DNA from: CAWUEX02 sp963921305
Lineage (GTDB): Bacteria > Pseudomonadota > Alphaproteobacteria > Rhodospirillales > Rhodospirillaceae
Reading direction: 5' to 3'
Assembly (NCBI GenBank): GCA_963921305.4
Contig: CAWUEX030000002.1
Span: 1,426,001 to 1,490,000 of the forward strand
DNA: 64,000 bases
The notes beneath the pieces were generated by a model. It searched no databases. It was not told the origin of the DNA and saw only the letters and a program-made list of their open reading frames with translations. Every line of letters starts with the position of its first letter. The first letter of the stretch is position 1. Below, piece by piece: positions 23,427 through 32,248 of this stretch. The translations under genes were made by a program, and so were the position numbers.

Positions 23427-24958
23427 TGGAAATCCGCGCCGCAGAAATCTCCGCAATCCTCAAAGAGCAAATCGCCAACTTCGGCACGGAGGCTGAGTCC
23501 GCCGAAGTCGGCCAGGTGCTGTCCGTCGGTGACGGGATCGCCCGCGTCTACGGCCTCGACAATGTCCAGGCCGGTGAGATGGTCGAATTCCCCGGCGGCA
23601 TTAAAGGCATGGCGCTGAACTTGGAGACCGACAATGTCGGCATCGTGCTGTTTGGCGACGATAGCGGCATTAAGGAGGGCGACGTCGTCAAACGGACCGG
23701 TGACATCGTCGACATTCCGGTCGGCATGGGTCTGCTCGGCCGCGTGGTCGATGCGCTGGGCAACCCGATCGACGGCAAAGGCGATATCGAGTCCAGTGAG
23801 CGACGCTTGGCTGAACTTAAGGCGCCCGGCATCATTCCGCGTCAGTCGGTTCATGAGCCGGTGCAGACCGGACTCAAAGCCATCGACTCATTGATCCCGG
23901 TTGGCCGTGGCCAGCGTGAGCTGATCATCGGTGACCGTCAGACCGGCAAAACCGCCGTTATTCTCGACACCATCATCAATCAGAAAGCCGTCAACGACGC
24001 CGCCAAAGATGAGTCAGAGAAGCTCTACTGCGTCTATGTCGCGGTTGGCCAAAAGCGCTCGACGGTGGCCCAGGTGGTGAAGACGCTGGCTGACTATGGC
24101 GCGCTTGAATACACCTGTGTGGTTGCCGCCACCGCGTCCGATCCCGCGCCGATGCAGTTCCTGGCGCCGTATTCCGGCTGCACCATCGGTGAGTGGTTCC
24201 GCGACAACGGCAAGCACGCGGTTATTTTCTACGATGACTTGACCAAGCAGGCGGTGGCTTATCGTCAGATGTCCCTGCTGCTGCGTCGTCCGCCTGGCCG
24301 TGAAGCGTTCCCGGGTGATGTGTTCTATCTTCACTCCCGCCTGCTCGAACGCGCGGCGAAGATGAACGAAGACAACGGCTCCGGTTCGCTGACAGCGTTG
24401 CCGGTGGTGGAAACCCAGGCCAACGACGTGTCGGCCTACATTCCCACGAACGTGATCTCCATCACCGATGGCCAAATCTTCCTGGAAACCGATCTGTTCT
24501 ATCAAGGCATCCGTCCGGCGGTGAACGTCGGTCTGTCGGTTTCCCGTGTTGGATCTGCCGCCCAGGTCAAGGCGATGAAACAGGTCTCGGGCGGGATCAA
24601 ACTCGACCTCGCGCAGTACCGTGAGATGGCGGCGTTTGCGCAGTTCGCCTCCGACCTCGACCCCGCCACACAAAAGCTTTTGGCCCGCGGTGAGCGTCTA
24701 ACCGAGCTCTTGAAGCAGGATCAGTACGCACCGATGTCGGTGGCCGAGCAGGTTGTGTCGATCTATGCCGGCACCAAGGGGTATCTTGATGGCATTGGCG
24801 TGCGCGATGTGCAGCGTTTCGAGAAGTCTCTCATTGCCGCTATCAAAGACAAGGCGCCGGATATTCTTGAAACCATCCGCTCGGAAAAAGTGCTCAGCGA
24901 AGACACCGAGAGCAAGCTCAAGAGCTTCCTCGACGACTTCGCCAAGGCGTTCAGCTAA
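23426..24958 (+). CDS. atpA: ATP synthase F1 alpha subunit
   Basis: This 510-residue alpha subunit has the nucleotide-binding P-loop GDRQTGKT (around residues 170-177), the preceding ELIIG, a catalytic-interface Arg region in VGLSVSRVGSAAQ, and the SLLLRRPPGREAFPGDVFYLHSRLLERAA block typical of the family (cited here as two adjacent parts). It forms the non-catalytic subunits of the F1 hexamer. Translationally coupled to atpH. The F0 genes are absent from the window, as in most alphaproteobacteria where F0 is encoded elsewhere. Confidence 0.97.
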   Translation: MEIRAAEISAILKEQIANFGTEAESAEVGQVLSVGDGIARVYGLDNVQAGEMVEFPGGIKGMALNLETDNVGIVLFGDDSGIKEGDVVKRTGDIVDIPVGMGLLGRVVDALGNPIDGKGDIESSERRLAELKAPGIIPRQSVHEPVQTGLKAIDSLIPVGRGQRELIIGDRQTGKTAVILDTIINQKAVNDAAKDESEKLYCVYVAVGQKRSTVAQVVKTLADYGALEYTCVVAATASDPAPMQFLAPYSGCTIGEWFRDNGKHAVIFYDDLTKQAVAYRQMSLLLRRPPGREAFPGDVFYLHSRLLERAAKMNEDNGSGSLTALPVVETQANDVSAYIPTNVISITDGQIFLETDLFYQGIRPAVNVGLSVSRVGSAAQVKAMKQVSGGIKLDLAQYREMAAFAQFASDLDPATQKLLARGERLTELLKQDQYAPMSVAEQVVSIYAGTKGYLDGIGVRDVQRFEKSLIAAIKDKAPDILETIRSEKVLSEDTESKLKSFLDDFAKAFS

Positions 24959-24997
24959 GCCCAGGTAGATTAGAGCGGTTAGGGAAAGGGCCACGCC

Positions 24998-25882
24998 ATG
25001 GCAAGCCTAAAGGACCTGAGGCTTCGCATTACCACGGTCCAGTCGACCAAAAAGATTACCTCTGCGATGAAGATGGTCGCAGCGTCAAAGCTGCGCCGTG
25101 CGCAGGACGCGGCAGAGCAGGCGCGCCCCTATGCCGAACGCATGGAAAGCATGCTCGGCAATCTTGCCGCCGGCACGCAAGGGCAAGAAGGTGCGCCCGC
25201 GCTTTTGGGCGGCACCGGAAAAGACGATACGCACCTGGTGGTGGTCATGACCGCCAACCGCGGTCTGTGTGGTGGCTTCAACACCAACATAATCCGCAAT
25301 TCACGCATGCTCATTCGCGAGCTCCTAGCGAAGGGTAAGACGGTGAAGATCTTCACTGTTGGGCGCAAGGGCCGCGACAACCTAAAGCGCGAGTACGCCG
25401 ATCACATGGTCGGACACTTCGATGAGTTTGGCCGCACGGTCACCGACTTCTCCGAAGCCAAGCAAATCGCCGATGACATCACCGGTATGTTCGATGCCGG
25501 CGAGTTCGATGTTTGTACGATGATCTACGCCGCCTTCATCTCGGCCATGACTCAAGACGTGACCCGCCAGCAAATCATTCCGTTCCCGGTACCCGAGGTG
25601 GACGAAGGCGCGGAACAGGCGTCTGCCGGCGGGTATGAGTACGAGCCATCCGATACCGAAATTCTCACCGACTTGCTGCCGCGTAATCTGGCAGTCCAGG
25701 TCTTCAGGGCCATGCTGGAAAACGGCGCATCCGAGCAAGGCGCGCGTATGACCGCCATGGACAACGCGACCCGCAACGCCGGTGAAATGATCGACAAACT
25801 GACCCTGACTTACAACCGTACCCGTCAGGCGCAGATTACGACTGAACTGATTGAAATCATTTCCGGTGCCGAAGCCCTGTAG
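24998..25882 (+). CDS. atpG: ATP synthase F1 gamma subunit
   Basis: This 294-residue central-stalk subunit starts MASLKDLRLRITTVQSTKKI and ends with the conserved helix around ATRNAGEMIDKLTLTYNR and QAQITTELIEIISGAEAL. The LCGGFNTNI motif lies near residue 89. It rotates within the alpha-beta hexamer. The gene lies 39 bases after atpA and 53 before atpD. Confidence 0.96.
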   Translation: MASLKDLRLRITTVQSTKKITSAMKMVAASKLRRAQDAAEQARPYAERMESMLGNLAAGTQGQEGAPALLGGTGKDDTHLVVVMTANRGLCGGFNTNIIRNSRMLIRELLAKGKTVKIFTVGRKGRDNLKREYADHMVGHFDEFGRTVTDFSEAKQIADDITGMFDAGEFDVCTMIYAAFISAMTQDVTRQQIIPFPVPEVDEGAEQASAGGYEYEPSDTEILTDLLPRNLAVQVFRAMLENGASEQGARMTAMDNATRNAGEMIDKLTLTYNRTRQAQITTELIEIISGAEAL

Positions 25883-25909
25883 GGCGGACCGGACTTTTAG
25901 GAAAGCGAA

Positions 25910-25921
25910 CGAACGCGTTCG
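25910..25921. repeat. 12-base perfect palindrome before atpD
   Basis: CGAACGCGTTCG lies directly upstream of the atpD ribosome-binding site (GAGAGGAG). It could form a small hairpin in the polycistronic mRNA, or be a protein-binding site. Confidence 0.45.
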
Positions 25922-25935
25922 AGAGGAGTAGGCCA

Positions 25936-27354
25936 ATGGCTAGCAATAGTGTCGGGACCATCGCCCAGGTGACAGGCGCCGTCGTGGACGTGAAGTTCGA
26001 TGGCGACCTGCCCAACATCATGAACGCCTTGCACACGGAAAACATGGGCAAGCGTCTGGTGCTTGAGGTTGCCCAGCACCTAGGGGAAAGCACGGTACGC
26101 TGCATCGCGATGGACGCTACCGAAGGTCTGGTGCGTGGTCAGGACGTGCAAGACACCGGCGCGCCGATCCGTATGCCTGTGGGCCCGGGCACCCTCGGGC
26201 GCATCATGAACGTCGTCGGTGAGCCGATCGACGAACGCGGCGATGTCGATGCCAAGGACTTCTTTCCCATCCACCGTCCGGCGCCGGAATTCGTTGAGCA
26301 GGCGACGGAAACGGAAATTCTCGTCACCGGCATTAAGGTCATCGATTTGCTCGAGCCCTACACCAAGGGCGGTAAGGTCGGCCTGTTCGGCGGGGCCGGT
26401 GTGGGCAAGACCGTGCTCATTCAGGAACTCATCAATAACGTTGCGAAAGGCCACGGTGGGTATTCCGTGTTCGCCGGCGTCGGCGAGCGCACCCGTGAGG
26501 GGAATGACCTCTACCACGAAATGATGGACTCCAAGATCATCGACCACGACGGCCAAAGCCGTGTGTCGCTGGTGTTTGGTCAGATGAACGAGCCGCCGGG
26601 TGCCCGTGCCCGTGTCGCCCTGTCCGCGCTCACTCAGGCGGAATACTTCCGCGACGAGGAAGGCAAGGACGTGCTTTTGTTCGTCGACAACATCTTCCGC
26701 TTCACCCAGGCCGGCTCCGAAGTGTCCGCCCTGTTGGGCCGCATTCCCTCGGCGGTGGGTTATCAGCCGACCTTGTCGACCGACATGGGTGCGCTGCAAG
26801 AACGCATCACCTCCACCAAGAAGGGCTCGATCACCTCGGTGCAGGCCGTATACGTGCCCGCGGATGACTTGACCGACCCCGCGCCGGCCACGTCGTTTGC
26901 CCACTTGGACGCCACCACCGTGTTGTCGCGTCAGATCGCCGAGCTCGGCATCTACCCGGCGGTGGACCCGCTCGACTCCACCTCGCGTGCGCTCGACCCG
27001 CAGGTTGTTGGTGAAGAACACTACACCGTGGCCCGTGAAGTGCAGCGCGTGCTGCAGTCCTACAAAAGCTTGCAGGACATCATCGCCATTCTGGGCATGG
27101 ACGAGTTATCGGAAGAAGACAAACTCATCGTCGCCCGCGCGCGTAAAATTCAACGCTTCCTGTCACAGCCTTTCCATGTGGCCGAGGTCTTCACCGGCTC
27201 GCCGGGCGTGTTCGTCAACCTCGAAGACACCATCAAAGGCTTCAAGGGCATCGTCGAAGGCGAATACGATCACCTGCCCGAGCAGGCGTTCTACATGGTC
27301 GGGACGATCGAAGACGCCGTGGCCAAGGGCAAGAAGATGGCTGAGGCCGCCTAA
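25936..27354 (+). CDS. atpD: ATP synthase F1 beta subunit
   Basis: This 472-residue catalytic subunit has the P-loop GGAGVGKTV, the DELSEEDKL-type motif (MDELSEEDKLIV), the catalytic GERTREGNDLY Glu region and SAVGYQPTLSTDMG. It is fully typical in length and motifs. GAGAGGAG lies just before the ATG, directly after a 12-base palindrome. Fourth gene of atpHAGDC. Confidence 0.97.
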   Translation: MASNSVGTIAQVTGAVVDVKFDGDLPNIMNALHTENMGKRLVLEVAQHLGESTVRCIAMDATEGLVRGQDVQDTGAPIRMPVGPGTLGRIMNVVGEPIDERGDVDAKDFFPIHRPAPEFVEQATETEILVTGIKVIDLLEPYTKGGKVGLFGGAGVGKTVLIQELINNVAKGHGGYSVFAGVGERTREGNDLYHEMMDSKIIDHDGQSRVSLVFGQMNEPPGARARVALSALTQAEYFRDEEGKDVLLFVDNIFRFTQAGSEVSALLGRIPSAVGYQPTLSTDMGALQERITSTKKGSITSVQAVYVPADDLTDPAPATSFAHLDATTVLSRQIAELGIYPAVDPLDSTSRALDPQVVGEEHYTVAREVQRVLQSYKSLQDIIAILGMDELSEEDKLIVARARKIQRFLSQPFHVAEVFTGSPGVFVNLEDTIKGFKGIVEGEYDHLPEQAFYMVGTIEDAVAKGKKMAEAA

Positions 27355-27395
27355 GGGCAGCTGCGGTCAGACGTTAAGCAGGGTCAGGACTCACC

Positions 27396-27815
27396 ATGGC
27401 AGACACTCTCCAGCTCGATCTCGTCTCTCCGGCGAAGCTGCTGCTGTCCGAAGCGGTTGGTATGGTTGTCGTGCCGGGTGTCGAGGGCTACTTCGGTGTT
27501 CTGCCCGAGCACATGCCGGTGCTGTCCACGCTTCGCCCCGGTGTCGTATCCGTGCATGAGAATGTGACTGCGCCGGCCTCCCAACGGTTTTTCGTCGATG
27601 GCGGCTTTGCCGAGGTCAACCCCCAAGGCTGCACCCTGTTGGTGGACGAAGCCGTTCCCGTTGGCGAACTCAGTGCGGATGATATCGCCGCGCGCCGCAG
27701 CGCCGCTGAGGAGGCGCTGCAAAACGCCAAGACCGACGAAGACCGCACGGCCGCAGAAAAGGCCATGGACGTGGTCGACGAAATGGCCCGCGCCGTCGCT
27801 GAGACTGCCGGCTAA
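27396..27815 (+). CDS. atpC: ATP synthase F1 epsilon subunit
   Basis: This 139-residue epsilon subunit has an N-terminal beta-sandwich (LDLVSPAKLLLSEAVGMVVVPGVEGYFGVLPEHMPVLS, in parts) and an Ala/Glu-rich C-terminal helical arm that is shorter and less patterned than in E. coli. It regulates ATP hydrolysis and links gamma to the c-ring. Last gene of the operon. No obvious terminator follows. Confidence 0.94.
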   Translation: MADTLQLDLVSPAKLLLSEAVGMVVVPGVEGYFGVLPEHMPVLSTLRPGVVSVHENVTAPASQRFFVDGGFAEVNPQGCTLLVDEAVPVGELSADDIAARRSAAEEALQNAKTDEDRTAAEKAMDVVDEMARAVAETAG

Positions 27816-27907
27816 ATCACCTTTTTCAGATCTGTTTCGAACTTTGACTGGCCTGGCGGTGAGCCCGGCGTCTTGATTCTGTCACATACACTTTGGTACC
27901 CAAGGCC

Positions 27908-28744
27908 ATGTCCAACCAGGCCATCACTCATTGGACCCTCGACGATATTCCGTGGGCGGAGTTCGATCCGGCCAAGGTCAACCCGGAGGTCGTCAAAGTC
28001 ATCAAGACGGCGGCGTTGGTTGAGCGCAACGGCGCGGACTACGGCCAGTACCTCGTCAATGTCTTTGCCGACGATCCGGAGTTTTGCCGGGTTGCGTTGG
28101 CTTGGGCCGAGGAAGAAGAGCAGCACGGTCTTGCCTTAGGGCGATGGGCCGAGATGGCAGACCGGGACTTCAGCCTCGATGCCGCTTTCGCCCGCTTCAC
28201 CGATCTCTATCGCATTCCTGTCGATGCGTCGGACTCGGTGCGTGGCTCCCGCGCCGGCGAGCTCTGTGCCCGCTGTGTTGTCGAAACGGGCACCAGCTCG
28301 TTCTATTCGGCGATCCGTGATGCCGTGGACGAACCCGTCTTACGGGCCATTTGCAAACGCATCGCCGCCGATGAGTTCCGCCACTACAAACTGTTTTCCG
28401 ATCATCTCGCGCGATACCAGGCAACCGAGGCACTGACGACGTGGCAGCGCCTCAAGGTGGTGTTGACCCGCTTTCAGGAAACCTCGGACGACGAATTGGC
28501 CTCGGCGTATCATGCCGCCAACGGCGGCGACGCGCCCTATGACTGCACCACGGCGAACGCGGCCTATAGCGCGCGCTCGATGGCGTTCTATCATCACAAG
28601 CACGTGCGCCGCGCCGGCCACATGATGTCGCAGGCCGCCGGGCTCAAACCGGACGGCTGGGCGACCCGCGTGCTCACGCGCGTCCTGTGGTGGATTGTGG
28701 CGCTGAAAGGCCGCCGCTTCCGGTCCGAATTGGCGCGGGCCTAA
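27908..28744 (+). CDS. Ferritin-like di-iron protein (rubrerythrin-type domain)
   Basis: This 278-residue, mostly helical protein has two ExxH ligand motifs: EEEQH in the first half, with VFADDPEFCRVALAWAEE before it, and DEFRHYKLF near residue 163, preceded by VETGTSSFY. That is the four-helix ferritin-like layout for a carboxylate-bridged di-iron site. The function (oxidase, storage or dehydrogenase) is not clear. The ATG at 27908 is preferred; the frame extends to a TTG at 27893. The stop codon overlaps the stop of the convergent rppH gene. Confidence 0.8.
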   Translation: MSNQAITHWTLDDIPWAEFDPAKVNPEVVKVIKTAALVERNGADYGQYLVNVFADDPEFCRVALAWAEEEEQHGLALGRWAEMADRDFSLDAAFARFTDLYRIPVDASDSVRGSRAGELCARCVVETGTSSFYSAIRDAVDEPVLRAICKRIAADEFRHYKLFSDHLARYQATEALTTWQRLKVVLTRFQETSDDELASAYHAANGGDAPYDCTTANAAYSARSMAFYHHKHVRRAGHMMSQAAGLKPDGWATRVLTRVLWWIVALKGRRFRSELARA

Positions 28745-29229
28745 CCGGCGAGATCGCGCACGCGGTCAGAAAATGCCGCGACAATCTGGCGGTACAGGTC
28801 CCGTTTGAAACCGATGATCAAATCCGGGAGCGACTCCAACTCCGTCCACTTCCACTCTGAAAATTCGGGGTGATCGGTGTCGATGTTGATTTCGTCGTCG
28901 CTGCCGAGAAACCGCATCAGGTACCATTTCTGTTCTTGACCTCGGTATCTACCCTTCCAGACTTTGGTGTGCAGGTCGGCAGGCAGATCATAGCGCAGCC
29001 AGTCGTCGGTCTCGGCGACCAGCTCCGCATTCGCTGTGCCGGTTTCCTCTTCCAGTTCGCGGAACGCGGCCTGCACAGGGTCTTCGTCCTTGTCGATCCC
29101 GCCTTGCGGCAGTTGCCAGGCTGGTTCATCGGTGTCGATGCGTTGGGCGACGAAGACGCGGCCATCGGCATTCACCAACACCACGCCGACGCCGCGGCGA
29201 TAGGGCTTATCGGACTGAGATGGCGCCAC
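28741..29229 (-). CDS. rppH: RNA pyrophosphohydrolase RppH (Nudix)
   Basis: This 162-residue Nudix hydrolase has the full box: GGIDKDEDPVQAAFRELEEE then TG, fitting GX5EX7REUXEEXGU. The N-terminal YRRGVGVVLVN and a WQLPQGG segment are typical of RppH, which removes pyrophosphate from mRNA 5' ends and starts decay. It ends in the gpmI-envC-ctpA-yibQ-rppH order often seen in alphaproteobacteria and starts 3 bases after the yibQ-like gene stops. Confidence 0.93.
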   Translation of the reverse strand: MAPSQSDKPYRRGVGVVLVNADGRVFVAQRIDTDEPAWQLPQGGIDKDEDPVQAAFRELEEETGTANAELVAETDDWLRYDLPADLHTKVWKGRYRGQEQKWYLMRFLGSDDEINIDTDHPEFSEWKWTELESLPDLIIGFKRDLYRQIVAAFSDRVRDLAG

Positions 29230-29232
29230 AGT

Positions 29233-30834
29233 CTATTGGATAAGAACCTGCGACACAGGTGCGACGGCGACGCCCCGGCGGGTGACGTCATCTAACCACA
29301 GCGCGATCCGCTCATAGGTGGCGGGCTTCGGTGAGGCGATGGCCACTGAGCTGCCCTGATATCGTGCCAGCTCTTCGATGTAGTCGAGGCGGGCGTCGAT
29401 CGAGGCGCGGAAGTCGCGCTCGTCAATGACGATATCGGCGGTGGCCGTCGGCACTTTGTCCGTTCCCACCCGTAGCCCAGGCCGGCCCTGCACATAGAAC
29501 ATGCCGCGGGCGTCCAGATTGTTCATCACCAAGCTGATGTGCTCGCTCGACTCACGGAAGCGGCTGCCTGTGGTGTCGAGAATACCTGGCGCCCCTTCTG
29601 CGGTTGCCAGAATCGCGGTCAGGCGCTCGACATTTTGCAGCGCATCCAACGAGGTAAGCAGTCCAAACGGCCCCGGATCATCCGCCGGGAACCGCTTGCT
29701 CTCCATCGGCACTTCAATGAGCACTTCGTGTCCGGCTTCGCGCGCCCGCTCCAGCCAATCCGGCAGATCGCGCGCGTAGGGGCTGAAGGCTAGGGTCACG
29801 CTCGGGGGCAAGCTGTCGATGGCCGCCTCGGTGGCCGCTTGGTTGAGACCAAGCCCTTCGACGATGATGGCGACCCGCGCCCGGGCGGTGTCGTCCTGCA
29901 CTATGGCTTGCGCCGCCGGCAGGGTGGCGAAGCGCGGCGGTGCGGCGCTAATCACCCGGCTGTCTGTCGGCGGTGTTTCCGGCTCCACCAGTCGTGGTCC
30001 GGCGCCTGGTTCTCTCGGTTGCTGTTGCAAGGCATCGGTGCTGGCAAACCGTCCTGCCGCGCCCGGAACCAGCTCCGTTGGGGCGGGCGGCAAAGCGGCG
30101 GTTTCCATTTCGGCCGATGCATCAGGCTCTGGCGCGACACCTTCCGCTGACTCGCCAGCTTGCGGCAGGGCTGTCGCCATCGTTGCTGTGGCAGCCGCGT
30201 TGGGGGTGACAGGTGCCGGCATGGCTATGCCGCCAAGCGGGGCAGGCACAGGTGCTGTTGTTGGGGCTGATGGCGGTGGTTGGCTTTCGCGCGACTGGCG
30301 CAGCAGGTCGTCCATGCTGGAGGCGCGGCCGCCTTCTGAAGTTGCGGTGGTATCGCCGGTCAGCCAGGGACGGCGGTCGGCCGAGCGGTCTGACTCCGCG
30401 GTTGTATCGTCGATAACCGTAGCCGATGTATCGCCAATCGGTGGCAGCGCGATCGGACCGGACGTGGCGGCTCCCTCGGCCCCAGTGGCTGCCTCGGCAC
30501 TTGTCTCACCCTGGTTGGCGGTCAGGTCTTGAATGACGTTGCCGTTCTCATCGACGACCTGGGTAATTTCAGTGGGCATGGAGCCGGCTACCGGGCCCGC
30601 AGTTTCATCGGCGGTCAGGATCACCGTGCCGATGAAGGTCACCAGCAGCAAGCTCAGGCCAACGCTGACGCCCAACGCGATCTTCGGACCGAGACCCCGC
30701 CCTTCCGAGTCCTCGTCGTCAAACGAGTCCTCATCGATGAAGTCTTCGTCGAAATCTTCGTCGTCACCAAACGGATCCCGCGCTTTTTTGCTGCGCTTAA
30801 ACAGTCCAGTGATCGACGCCATGGAAAAGGCCAT
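29233..30834 (-). CDS. Divergent polysaccharide deacetylase family protein (YibQ-like)
   Basis: This 533-residue protein has a cytoplasmic acidic N-terminus (runs of Asp/Glu at about residues 20-45), one transmembrane helix (IALGVSVGLSLLLVTFIGTV), a roughly 220-residue low-complexity Ala/Pro/Thr/Ser linker, and a C-terminal divergent polysaccharide deacetylase domain (ARVAIIVEGLGLNQAATEAAI, SVTLAFSPYARDLPDWL, HEVLIEVPME, LDTTGSRF). A role in periplasmic envelope metabolism is likely, but no substrate is known. The ATG at 30834 is chosen for its GGGAGG site; a GTG 18 bases upstream has none. Confidence 0.85.
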   Translation of the reverse strand: MAFSMASITGLFKRSKKARDPFGDDEDFDEDFIDEDSFDDEDSEGRGLGPKIALGVSVGLSLLLVTFIGTVILTADETAGPVAGSMPTEITQVVDENGNVIQDLTANQGETSAEAATGAEGAATSGPIALPPIGDTSATVIDDTTAESDRSADRRPWLTGDTTATSEGGRASSMDDLLRQSRESQPPPSAPTTAPVPAPLGGIAMPAPVTPNAAATATMATALPQAGESAEGVAPEPDASAEMETAALPPAPTELVPGAAGRFASTDALQQQPREPGAGPRLVEPETPPTDSRVISAAPPRFATLPAAQAIVQDDTARARVAIIVEGLGLNQAATEAAIDSLPPSVTLAFSPYARDLPDWLERAREAGHEVLIEVPMESKRFPADDPGPFGLLTSLDALQNVERLTAILATAEGAPGILDTTGSRFRESSEHISLVMNNLDARGMFYVQGRPGLRVGTDKVPTATADIVIDERDFRASIDARLDYIEELARYQGSSVAIASPKPATYERIALWLDDVTRRGVAVAPVSQVLIQ

Positions 30835-30946
30835 GATCGCCTCCCGCACCACTATGGGTTTACACCCATTTCCTCACGGTCGTTCTACCGAAGCGGCCTT
30901 AACAGGCCCTTAATCCCGCGTGTTTACCGCCTCGCTGTGACCCGGC

Positions 30947-30969
30947 GAAAAGCCCGGTTCTCTGGGCTT
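30947..30969 (-). terminator. Weak terminator-like hairpin after ctpA
   Basis: On the minus strand AAGCCC and GGGCTT form a 6-bp stem with an 8-base loop that overlaps the ctpA stop codon and is followed by four T. The stem is short, so partial termination before the yibQ-like gene is the most that can be inferred. Confidence 0.35.
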
Positions 30970-32248
30970 AATTGGTCAAGCTGCGGCGATACAGCGCCAG
31001 GCCCTGGATCAGGTCGATGGCGCGGGCGAGTTGATAGTCGTCCACGTCCTGGGTGGTCCGCTCGGCCGCGCCCTCCTCGTCCAGACCGTCATCCACGGTG
31101 TCGTTCTCCAACGCGCCGCGCAAACTGGACTCGCTGCGCCGGCCGCGCTGGGCCAGCCGCTCAACCGTGGCCGGGCGCACGATGATGTCCGGTTCGATGC
31201 CCGTGCCTTGGATCGAGCGGCCCGACGGCGTGTAGTAGCGCGCCGTCGTCAGGCGGATGGCGCTGTTGCTTTGCATTGGCATGATGGTTTGCACCGAGCC
31301 CTTGCCGAAGGATTTGGTGCCCAGAACAATCGCCCGGCCATGGTCCTGCAACGCGCCCGCGACAATTTCCGAAGCTGACGCCGAACCATCGTTGATCAAA
31401 ACCACCAGCGGCATGCCGTTAATCAGATCGCCCTTCTTAGCCGTCTTGCGGGTCGTCTCTTCGCTGTCGCGGCTGCGGGTCGACACAATCTCGCCGCGGT
31501 CCAAAAACGTGTCCGTGACCGAGACGGCCTGATCGAGCAATCCGCCGGGGTTGTTGCGCAGGTCCAGCACAAACCCTTTGAGCGTACCGCCCAACACTTC
31601 CTCAATGCTGGCGATGCCCTCTTCAAGGCCAGTCTGAGTTTGTTCATTAAAGGACGTCACACGGATGTATCCGACATCTCCCTCCGTGCGGTAGCGCACG
31701 GACCGGATTTGAATCACTGCGCGGGTTAGAGTCACCTCGAAGGGCTCCACGCCCTCGCGCCGAACTGTAATCGTAATGTCGGTATCGACCGGGCCGCGCA
31801 TCATCTCAACGGCCTCACCTAGGGTGAGACCGAGTACCGAGTCACCGTCGATAGAGGTGATGTAGTCATTGGGCTGCAGTCCCGCGTCAAAGGCCGGGGT
31901 GTCGTCGATCGGCGACACAACCTTCACGAACCCGTTTTCCATTGTCACTTCAATGCCGAGCCCGCCAAATTCTCCTTTGGTCTGCTCCTGCATGTCCTCG
32001 AAATTCTGCGCGGACAGAAAACCCGAATGCGGATCAAGCGACGTCAACATGCCGTTGATGGCAGATTCGATCAGCTCTTGATCGGAGACCTCTTCCACGT
32101 AGTCCTTGCGTACGCGCTCAAAGACATTTCCGAACAGCTCAAGCTGGCGGTAGGTGTCGTTGGAAAACTTATCCTGCGCTTGGGCGCCCGCGACGGGCAG
32201 AGCTGCGAGGATCAGTGCTAAAAAGGAAACGATGTAAGTTCGGGTCAT
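30968..32248 (-). CDS. ctpA: Carboxy-terminal processing protease, S41 family
   Basis: This 426-residue periplasmic protease has a signal peptide (about residues 1-25, ending AQA), a PDZ domain (FGGLGIEVTMENG to about residue 165) and an S41 catalytic domain with the Ser in NDGSASASEIVAGAL and the Lys in GTKSFGKGSVQ. It processes or degrades envelope proteins. The ATG at 32248 overlaps the upstream gene stop (ATGA), which supports it over the ATG 33 bases further upstream. Confidence 0.93.
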   Translation of the reverse strand: MTRTYIVSFLALILAALPVAGAQAQDKFSNDTYRQLELFGNVFERVRKDYVEEVSDQELIESAINGMLTSLDPHSGFLSAQNFEDMQEQTKGEFGGLGIEVTMENGFVKVVSPIDDTPAFDAGLQPNDYITSIDGDSVLGLTLGEAVEMMRGPVDTDITITVRREGVEPFEVTLTRAVIQIRSVRYRTEGDVGYIRVTSFNEQTQTGLEEGIASIEEVLGGTLKGFVLDLRNNPGGLLDQAVSVTDTFLDRGEIVSTRSRDSEETTRKTAKKGDLINGMPLVVLINDGSASASEIVAGALQDHGRAIVLGTKSFGKGSVQTIMPMQSNSAIRLTTARYYTPSGRSIQGTGIEPDIIVRPATVERLAQRGRRSESSLRGALENDTVDDGLDEEGAAERTTQDVDDYQLARAIDLIQGLALYRRSLTN

